This document shows, in pieces, positions 57,233 to 64,000 of a DNA stretch of 64,000 nucleotides (the first letter of the stretch is position 1; each line of letters opens with the position of its first letter). This stretch comes from Symbiotaphrina buchneri (taxonomy: Eukaryota > Ascomycota > Symbiotaphrinales > Symbiotaphrinaceae), in the NCBI GenBank assembly GCA_001599915.1, contig BCIG01000020.1, positions 248,001 through 312,000 of the forward strand. Reading direction: 5' to 3'. Both the position numbers and the translations under genes were made by a program. The notes under the pieces were generated by a model. That model was not told the DNA's origin. It did not search any database and saw only the letters and a list, made by a program, of their open reading frames with translations.

Positions 57233-58612
57233 TTAAGGATCCCAATGACCTTCCCAGTTATATTTCAATACCTCGTCACCCCAGGACCACCAACCAGCGG
57301 TCAAATTACGAGCGAAGACCTCCAGCACATGATAGTTACTGATGTCGGCCATATAGGGCTCAATGAGCTCTTGAGCGCGTTTCTAGTTAGCTGTGTCCAC
57401 CAGTCATAGGCAGACAAGGATCATACCTCTCAGGTGGGGCTTTCTAGAATGCAAGTCGGGAACCCCAACGATAACTCTTCTGAGCGGCTCGTTTGTATCC
57501 TTGCAACTTGATGCTGGAAACTCGAGACGCTTTCCCAACAGAAGAATCTCGTACGGCTTCCTCCAGAGACCATCCAAATCAGTGACAGTCTCTCCACTGG
57601 CCGTCACCTTCGTCCAAATCCATTCTTCCTGCAGTTCCACGCGCCATTTCTTGAATGTCCCAAGAGCCTGTTCCCGAGCGTCTTTGCGATTGGTTATCCA
57701 GATACCGACGTAGCCCCCAGGCCTGAGATGACGGCCTAACCTGCCCTTCAGCGTAGTCCACCCGTTATTGTCGACAGGCTTTCTGTAGTCATCCACCTTG
57801 TACTTCCGAGATCGCCGTACTGAACGATTGGACCACGGAGGATCTAAAAGAATGAAGTCAAATTGACCTCGATGCTGGTTGTCAGAGTTCGCTGGGATTA
57901 GTTGATTGGCGGCATCTGCAAAGGTATCAAAGGAGTCTTCTACACCAGCTAGCAGGAAAGTAGATCCTGCTGGTATTATGAAGCGGTGCTCATCACTCAG
58001 TGCAAGCTTTCGACTCTCTGAATCAGGATTACAGACAACCCTATTATAGAGGGTACCTATCTCATGACGCGCGACGTCTGATGTCGGTTCTAGTAGTATA
58101 GGTTCTGGTACCTGGTATTTGGCGAGGACAGAGAGATTAGTCCGAAAGCTGTGGAAGTCGAATTCGGAAGAAGTAGAAGTCTCTCCGTCTCCGTTGATTT
58201 CAAATCGTGGAGCAGGCCGTTTTCTGGCCCTATCTTGTTGCAGCATGGCATCTGCAATCACGGCCCTCTGAAGACACCATGGCCCATGCTCCCCGGCTTT
58301 TATCTTCTTCAAAGCCTCAACGATGTGATTCCTAGTAGCAGCATGCACCTCAAGTACTTCGACATTACTGCGCTGCAACAGTGTTTGCCTTGCAGCCTCA
58401 GATTTTGGCTCAGTGGATGGAAAGGGTAATCTTAAAGGCTCGCAGGAGAGCAGATGGCCATAATTGCCATCGGACACGTTTCCCTGTGCCAGGCGGATGG
58501 ATGTTGGGATATCCAACAGGATGACTGTATGTGACGGGTCTTCATATAAAATGGACGATTCCTCTTGCCGTTCAGAGTGCGTATGACCACCATTTGCTTG
58601 TATGCCCTTCAT
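57233..58612 (-). CDS. MT-A70-family N6-adenine methyltransferase, METTL4-like
   Basis: SAM-dependent methyltransferase. Exons 58612..57427 and 57369..57233 give 440 residues. Catalytic DPPW motif in QFDFILLDPPWSNRSVRRS; then GRHLRPGGYVGIWITNRKDA, WIWTKVTASGE, LDGLWRKPYEILLLGKR, RRVIVGVPDLHSRKPHLRELIEP (across the intron) and the closing VFARNLTAGWWSWGDEVLKYNW, the C-terminal signature of the METTL4 branch rather than Ime4/METTL3. METTL4 enzymes have been linked to m6Am in snRNA and debated for 6mA in DNA; which substrate applies here is unknown. Start at MKGIQANGGH; an earlier exon cannot be ruled out. Confidence 0.92.
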
Positions 58613-58954
58613 CAGCTTTCACGTTGCATATTGCATCGTCCTGGCCCTGCTGGCCTTGTAAGGAGTGGTAACGGGCCGTGAATATGGTAGGTTCACCTTG
58701 TCTGTGATTGGCTGGGGAAAATATAATTCCGGGGAGCGTGAGCCAAGGCTTCCGTGCCCGCCTCGGCTTCGGTCTGACCCTGGACCAGGCCCACACTCCA
58801 CACAGACTGCTCAACAACGCCATCGTCACCACACACCGCCCCAACTCCTAGCCTGCAGCAGCTGTTACCGCAGAGGCAAACATATATGCCTTCATATTCA
58901 GGTCATCGAACGCCCAGATCGCATAGTTGGTGCCGATAGCGCGGCTTCGTGGGG
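58613..58954. other. Intergenic: divergent methyltransferase / leu5 promoters
   Basis: 342 nt; likely bidirectional promoter. Overlapping short frames show no motif. Confidence 0.4.
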
Positions 58955-60212
58955 ATGCCCACACCCTTCTTCGGCCAGGCCCCACATCCCGAAGAGCCCC
59001 ATGGGTTTGTGGCCCCGGACGCTGGGCCTGCCCACTCCCTGGAGAAGGAAGCCGCTCGAACATCTCCTGCGCCGCAGCAGAATGGCCGAGCCGCTAACAA
59101 GGCCCAAAAACAGACCTTCGACTATGTATGGAGAAGTGGCCTTGCGGGAGGCTTGGCTGGATGCGCTGTAGGTATTTCTTTCTCCTGTCCCGTCATTTGT
59201 ACTGTCTTTTTGCTTTAACTAAGGAAACGTCCTCCTACAGGCCAAGACTGTCGTGGCGCCGCTTGATCGAGTGAAGATCCTCTTCCAGGCATCAAATCCG
59301 GAGTTCATTAAATATTCGGGGAGTTGGTTTGGAGCGGTGCGGGCAATGCGAGACATATTTCAACAAGATGGCGCGCTAGGTCTTTTTCGTGGGCACTCCG
59401 CTACCCTCCTAAGGATATTCCCATACGCGGCAATCAGGTTTCTTGCATACGAGCAGATTCGTGCAGTGGTTATTGGAGATAAGAGCCAAGAAACACCCAT
59501 CAGACGGCTTATAAGCGGATCCCTCGCCGGAATGACGTCTGTATTCTTTACTTATCCTCTCGACCTCATTCGGGTACGATTGGCATTTGAGACCAGACGA
59601 GACTCGCGATCTTCATTCTCTGAGATCTGCAGGAAGATTTATAATGAGCGCCCTCCACCGCCTCCAGCTCCGGTTGGCCTGCAAGGCGGCGCTCTTGGTG
59701 AGGTTGCGAAATCGGCCGCAACTGCTGTGGCTCGCGCGACGCCCCGATCAGGCTTGTCTAACTTTTATCGGGGCTTCACACCTACACTTTGTGGCATGTT
59801 TCCATATGCGGGAATGTCTTTTCTCACCCATGATACTGTCGGTGACTGGTTTCGACTTCCGGCTATAGCAAAATACACAACCATTCCATCCACTGGACAG
59901 TCGGCAAAGCTAGATCCAGATAAACCAGCCCAATTGAAAGTTTGGGCGGAACTCACCTCAGGCGGGTTGGCGGGATTGGCGGCCCAGACTGTCTCGTATC
60001 CGTTGGAAATCATCCGACGAAGAATGCAGGTTGGGGGTACCGTTGGTGACCGTCATCGTTTGACAATGGTTGAAACGATACACCGTATATGGGCAGAAAG
60101 GGGCTTCAAGGGGTTCTTTGTTGGTTTAGGGATTGGGTACTTCAAAGTGGTGCCTATGTTCGCGACAAGCTTTTTTGTTTATGAGAGGTCAAAATACTGG
60201 TTGGGTATTTGA
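58955..60212 (+). CDS. leu5: Mitochondrial carrier, Leu5-like (coenzyme A transport)
   Basis: Inner-membrane carrier of the SLC25 family. Exons 58955..59167 and 59241..60212 give 394 residues. Three carrier repeats are visible with the motifs PLDRVK, PLDLIR and PLEIIR; the first follows the splice join GGLAGCA|AKTVVAPLDRVKILFQ. Other carrier signatures: GALGLFRGHSATLLRIFPYAAIRF and GFKGFFVGLGIGYFKVVPMFATSFFVYE. A loop insertion in repeat 2 (RPPPPPAPVGLQGGALGE) is typical of fungal Leu5/Graves-type carriers. CoA transport is the role of yeast Leu5 and its relatives; substrate here is inferred. Start at MPTPFFGQAP. Confidence 0.92.
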
Positions 60213-60411
60213 ATTCTCGAACAAGCGAGGGGGAATTGCAGCATTTGCATTGGTAGGCGTTTCGGTCTGTCTCAAATGATATTCAGCGGCCGACTGGTTG
60301 TTGGCATTGTATATACATAGACAAGTACCCATACATTATGGAATTCTTACGTCCTATTTTGATCCCGAACTCCCCAGTTTCCATGGTCGAATACACCAAT
60401 GTAGGATGTCG

Positions 60412-61865
60412 TTAGACCATCACCCTCCTTAACCCTTCCATACCGCCCAGCACCCGCCTTCCTGTGACGGCACAACGGCCCTTGCCGCTCTCCCACTTGC
60501 CGACCCGACTTCCCTCCGCTTCGGCCCAGCCCTCCTCACCTGAACCTCCTTCCATGAAGGCCGCCTGGCGGTCATGCGATCCATCTATCCACTTGTAGAT
60601 ACAGGCGTAGCAAAATACGTACCCAGTCTGGCAGGCAGTAGGCGTGGTTATGTCGCCAAGGCAGATAGGACAGGATGCAGAAGCAGAAGATGCCACTGGA
60701 GGGACCGTAAAAATAGGAAGGTATGTAATTGATGAGATTGGGGGCTTCCTGTCCGAGGACACAGAAGCTGTAGTTGTTTGCTGCGATCCAGAGCCCTCAG
60801 TTGGCGTAGATCCGGCAGAAGCACCGAGTGCCTCCCCCTTCGGCTTTGTTGGAAGCATACCGGAGGTCACTGGGGGAGGCAACTCGAGACCTTCAGTAGC
60901 TTTGCGTGACAACTGCCGAGCGAAGTCGGAGGCATGCCACCACTCCAAGAATTTGAGAGCAAATATTGAAGTCGGAAGCAGTACTTTCAGGGAATAGAGA
61001 AGGCGTGGATATAGAGTCATCGCTAATGTGCGAGGATGGAAGATTGAGCTGGCTTGCCCCGGCCGCAATCCCGGCCCGGAAGATGATGTCGCTGTCTCCG
61101 TTGCCAAGGCAATTGCCTTGTGGTCAGCCTCCCCTAACCTTCTCATACGGGTACCGATCATCCAGAGGAACGGAGAGTGATACTTTGAGCTGTCGAATAG
61201 ATATGCGAGATTGAAAGCCAGAAGGGAGAAGTAGTACGCTGCGTTCACGCTGGGGTATATGTTTCGCAAGAACCATTTATAGCAATGCATAATTCTTTGC
61301 CTGATCGTCGCATTGGGCGGTAGGTCATTGCGCCGGTACGTCGGGCCTAATATCGTGGCTTGGGGAGCATGGATGTCATAGCTCTCATCGAGCTTTCGTT
61401 TGATGTACGGCACACCAACCATGACGGCAAGATTCTTCCATATATCCTTCTCAGTCAGTTTCAGGGTCTCGCGAACGAGTGTCGCCGCCGCCAACTGGGC
61501 CCTAGGGACCTCCCCACCCTTTACCCGCAATACTCGTTCACGTTTCAGGCCATAGAAGTTCTCGGTGAAGCCCCCGCCATAGGTGAGCAAATAGTAACGT
61601 TCTACCGTGAGCATCAACAGGGCATATACTTCGTCAAACGAGTTGAGCACTGGAAGCAAGTAACGAGGACGTCGGTGTGTTGCGAGGGCGAGAAGGTAGC
61701 GGAGGGAAGGGGGAATGAGCGATGCCAGTTGCTGTTCCGAGAGAAGCTCTGTAAATGGGCAGACATTCAGTGAATAATTCGCGAAGGGCCTATGTGATCA
61801 TCCTCACCGAATAATGAAGGCTTGAGGTCGTCGTGCGCATTTTGCAGGTTCGTCATGAACTCCAT
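60412..61865 (-). CDS. pex12: Peroxin Pex12 (RING E3 component)
   Basis: Peroxisomal membrane RING protein that with Pex2 and Pex10 recycles the import receptor Pex5. Exons 61865..61808 and 61748..60412 give 464 residues. N-terminal [39 protein letters not shown] and the conserved LLPVLNSFDEVYALLMLTVERYYL, FTENFYGLKRER, YKWFLRNIYPSVNAAYYFSLLAFN; then LKFLEWWHASDFARQLSRK before the C-terminal RING: CPICLGDITTP and CQTGYVFCYACIYKW, a degenerate finger that, as in known Pex12, lacks some zinc ligands. No intron disrupts the RING. Confidence 0.95.
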
Positions 61866-62230
61866 ACTGACGGCGGAAGGCGCCTGTCGCGCCCGAGGTT
61901 CTCGGGACTCCCTACGAGCACCTGAGATGTCGTTGACTCGTCTTGGTTGTACGGTAGGCCCCGTGAATCTGGGGTAAGTCCGTAGCCTTGGCTCGCCTGG
62001 AAATCTTGAGCTAGAGTCTTTCCCGAGGTTGCGCTAGCAGAGTCACCCACTACAAGCCAACCCTTTTTTTACCTGGCGTTGAAGCTCACTTGGACCGTCC
62101 CCGACTCGACTTCCGTACGGTTATCAGAGTACACAGATATACTCTGAATGGGTACAGTCCGCTTCGCTGGAAATTGCATACATTACAGCCATCGAAGTCT
62201 CTCACCATAATCCTATCAACGTCTAGTAAG
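61866..62230. other. Intergenic: divergent pex12 / esf2 promoters
   Basis: 365 nt. The esf2 frame stays open 47 codons upstream of the chosen ATG without conserved features. Nothing else recognised. Confidence 0.4.
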
Positions 62231-63259
62231 ATGGCCTCCCGGAAGCGCAACGAGTGGCTGGAGGCCGATTTGAGTGAAGAAGAACACGAGGCGGGCTACG
62301 ACTCCGAGGCTGCAGAAGAAAGGAAAGGAATTAAGACAAGGGCAACAAGGGCGCCAAAGAGACGCAAGTTGAATAGCGATGCTGGAAGTGACGTGGAGGG
62401 AGCTTCGGATATAGAAGTTGCCTCTGGAGAGGATGCGCCGGAGGAATTGGCGGAAATATCTGAAGATCGGACTGAAAGGGACCAGGAAGATACTACAGAA
62501 GTATCATTTGTCGAAGGCCCTGGTGAAGTCCAGTCACTTGAAAAGCCCTCGTCGGCTCCGTTGTCGGCGAAGCAGCTGGCCGCATCGCAGAAGGCTGTGC
62601 GCAAGACTGGAGTCATCTATTTATCCCGTGTACCGCCGTTCATGAAGCCGCAAACTCTTCGTCACCTTCTACAGCCGTTTGGTCAGATAAATCGCATTTT
62701 TCTCTCCCCTGAGGATCCAGCTGCCCATACTCGGCGGGTCAGGGCAGGTGGAAACAAGAAACGGTCCTATACTGATGGCTGGGTCGAGTTCGTCTCCAAG
62801 AAGGATGCTAAGATGGTTGCGGAAACCCTAAATACGCAGATCATCGGCGGCAAGAAGGGAGGCTGGTATCACGATGACGTGTGGATCATCAAATATCTGA
62901 AAGGGTTCAAATGGCACCATTTGACCGAGCAGATTGCCAATGAGAATGCGGAAAGAGCGGCGAGGCTACGAACGGATATAGCTCAGAGCAGAAAGGAAGA
63001 CAAGCTCTTTGTACAGAATGTGGAGAGGGGGAAGATGCTGGAGGGTATCCAAGCTAAGAAAAGAAGAAAGGACGCAGCAGCCACAACGCATGTAGATGTG
63101 GATGTGCGAGAAGGGACCAGCGAGGGAGGAGAAACAGGGGACAGGGAGAGATTCAGGAGACAGTTCCGCCAGAATGAGGTCAGGTTAAAAGGGTCACAGA
63201 GTAGGGATACGGGGCACGAGCGGGATGAGGTGCAGAGGGTATTGAGTAAAATATTCTAA
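62231..63259 (+). CDS. esf2: Esf2/ABT1 pre-rRNA processing factor
   Basis: Nucleolar RNA-binding protein of the SSU processome, partner of Dbp8. Single exon, 342 residues. Acidic N-terminus (EADLSEEEHEAGYDSEAAEE), then one RRM-like domain: TGVIYLSRVPPFMKPQTLRHLLQPFGQINRIFLSPED, SYTDGWVEFVSKKDAKMVAETLNTQIIGG, KGGWYHDDVWIIKYLKGFKWHHLTEQIANENAER, which is the Esf2 signature. Lys/Arg-rich tail. Chosen start MASRKRNEWLEADL sits directly before the conserved acidic block. Confidence 0.95.
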   Translation: MASRKRNEWLEADLSEEEHEAGYDSEAAEERKGIKTRATRAPKRRKLNSDAGSDVEGASDIEVASGEDAPEELAEISEDRTERDQEDTTEVSFVEGPGEVQSLEKPSSAPLSAKQLAASQKAVRKTGVIYLSRVPPFMKPQTLRHLLQPFGQINRIFLSPEDPAAHTRRVRAGGNKKRSYTDGWVEFVSKKDAKMVAETLNTQIIGGKKGGWYHDDVWIIKYLKGFKWHHLTEQIANENAERAARLRTDIAQSRKEDKLFVQNVERGKMLEGIQAKKRRKDAAATTHVDVDVREGTSEGGETGDRERFRRQFRQNEVRLKGSQSRDTGHERDEVQRVLSKIF

Positions 63260-63476
63260 GCAGTTCTGCAACCTTCTGAGGATTGTCTGCGAATCGGGGC
63301 GAATGTAACAAGCTCGCAGAATTCAACTTTGCCTTTCAAAACTTTTGTCCGTTGATACCCTGCGAATGCCTAACGCTGAATAATAACTTATTCTTCATGT
63401 TGGATACCACCCTGACGCCGACCAATGCATTGCAATACTTGCACCTAATATAAAATTAGGCCCGCAAGTATTTTCA

Positions 63477-64000
63477 TTACTGATCTCCCATGCTCAATTC
63501 GTCGAATTCATCGAGCAACTCATCCAGACCCACTTCCGGAACATCACTGCCCTCATCCTCGTCCACGTCTTCGTTTTCAGCCTCTTCCACACCTTGCATC
63601 TGCTCAGCTTGCCTCTGTTGGGCTTTGTAGAGAGCCAGTGTACTTCTGAGCTCCGCATCTTCTTCCACATCTCTGAGGAACATTTCATAATCCCTCTCCA
63701 TCCTGTCCTGATCCTGTTTCTTGGGAAGCATTTCGCCCTCGTCTTTCGCCATCCGTTTGAGCCGCCAGTTTCGAGCCTTGTTCTTCTTCCTCCGCGGGTA
63801 AAACTTCTTCACTAGCACAACCTCGGGTAGGTGTTCCTTATAGGTGTTGTTTTCTTCGAGCGCCTCATATTGCGGGTTGTTGAAATTGGTCCCAGCCAAG
63901 TGGTAGCCAAGCACGGAATCACCGGCATGAAGAATATTTCCAAGATGAGTGCGAACGTAGTAAGTCGTATCGTTTACGCCAAGATCTGACGCTTTGGCAA
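63477..64000 (-). CDS. nmd3: 60S export adaptor Nmd3 (5' part outside window)
   Basis: C-terminal ~170 residues of the Nmd3 adaptor that carries 60S subunits to Crm1 for nuclear export. Reads from the window edge (AKASDLGVNDTTYYVRTHLGNILHAGDSVLGYHLAGTN) through LPEVVLVKKFYPRRKKNKARNWRLKRMAKDE to a Glu/Asp-rich end (DEDEGSDVPEVGLDELLDEFDEL). The leucine/acidic end is where the export signals of Nmd3 lie. No introns in the visible part. Confidence 0.95.
   Translation of the reverse strand, partial: AKASDLGVNDTTYYVRTHLGNILHAGDSVLGYHLAGTNFNNPQYEALEENNTYKEHLPEVVLVKKFYPRRKKNKARNWRLKRMAKDEGEMLPKKQDQDRMERDYEMFLRDVEEDAELRSTLALYKAQQRQAEQMQGVEEAENEDVDEDEGSDVPEVGLDELLDEFDELSMGDQ

Overview
This is 64 kb of nuclear DNA from a filamentous ascomycete (Pezizomycotina, probably Eurotiomycetes). 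The evidence is short spliceosomal introns (about 45-80 nt, GT..AG), compact gene spacing, and fungal families such as the two-finger iron repressor SreA, Tvp15, a Git3/Gpr1-type receptor and a Ppg1 phosphatase. No bacterial operons, CRISPR arrays, prophages or intact transposons were seen. Genus cannot be set from sequence alone.

Layout. 0-6 kb: clp1 (3' end cut off by the window edge), a Bqt4-like KilA-N/APSES nuclear-membrane protein, Rho-GDI, and phosphatase ppg1. 7-16 kb: a zinc-knuckle protein, a NECAP-like endocytic protein, eIF2B-alpha and sreA. 16-24 kb: tvp15, a peroxisomal D-amino-acid oxidase, an OTU deubiquitinase and thioredoxin. 24-36 kb: a large disordered orphan, nuf2, a second orphan, AP-3 beta, and a short-chain dehydrogenase broken by a 19-bp tandem duplication. 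36-46 kb: a SUN-domain protein, UDP-glucose 4-epimerase, a Pmp3/Sna3-like membrane protein, and an Rpc37/RPC5-like Pol III subunit whose repeat-rich N-terminus holds the only assembly gap. 46-57 kb: a Pol III-type tRNA-like element, a ubiquitin C-terminal hydrolase, a class III GPCR, the scavenger decapping enzyme, the splicing factor Cef1/Cdc5 and a small mitochondrial-like orphan. 57-64 kb: a METTL4-like MT-A70 methyltransferase, the Leu5 carrier, pex12, esf2, and nmd3 (5' part cut off by the window edge).

The genes are independently transcribed housekeeping or regulatory units and do not form a metabolic cluster. Thematic links are loose: mRNA/rRNA processing (clp1, cef1, dcs1, esf2, nmd3, rpc37), nuclear envelope and kinetochore (Bqt4-like, SUN, nuf2), and peroxisome (D-amino-acid oxidase with an AKL tail, pex12). 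Gene models were built by hand from reading frame, splice consensus and remembered family motifs. Almost every multi-exon model closes to a whole number of codons; exceptions are stated in the entries. The most unusual observations are structural: the 19-bp frameshifting duplication, the unresolved 96-bp minisatellite inside a coding region, a 15-nt microexon, two GC-AG introns, an ATG-less mitochondrial-type leader on thioredoxin, and a putative Pol III element.
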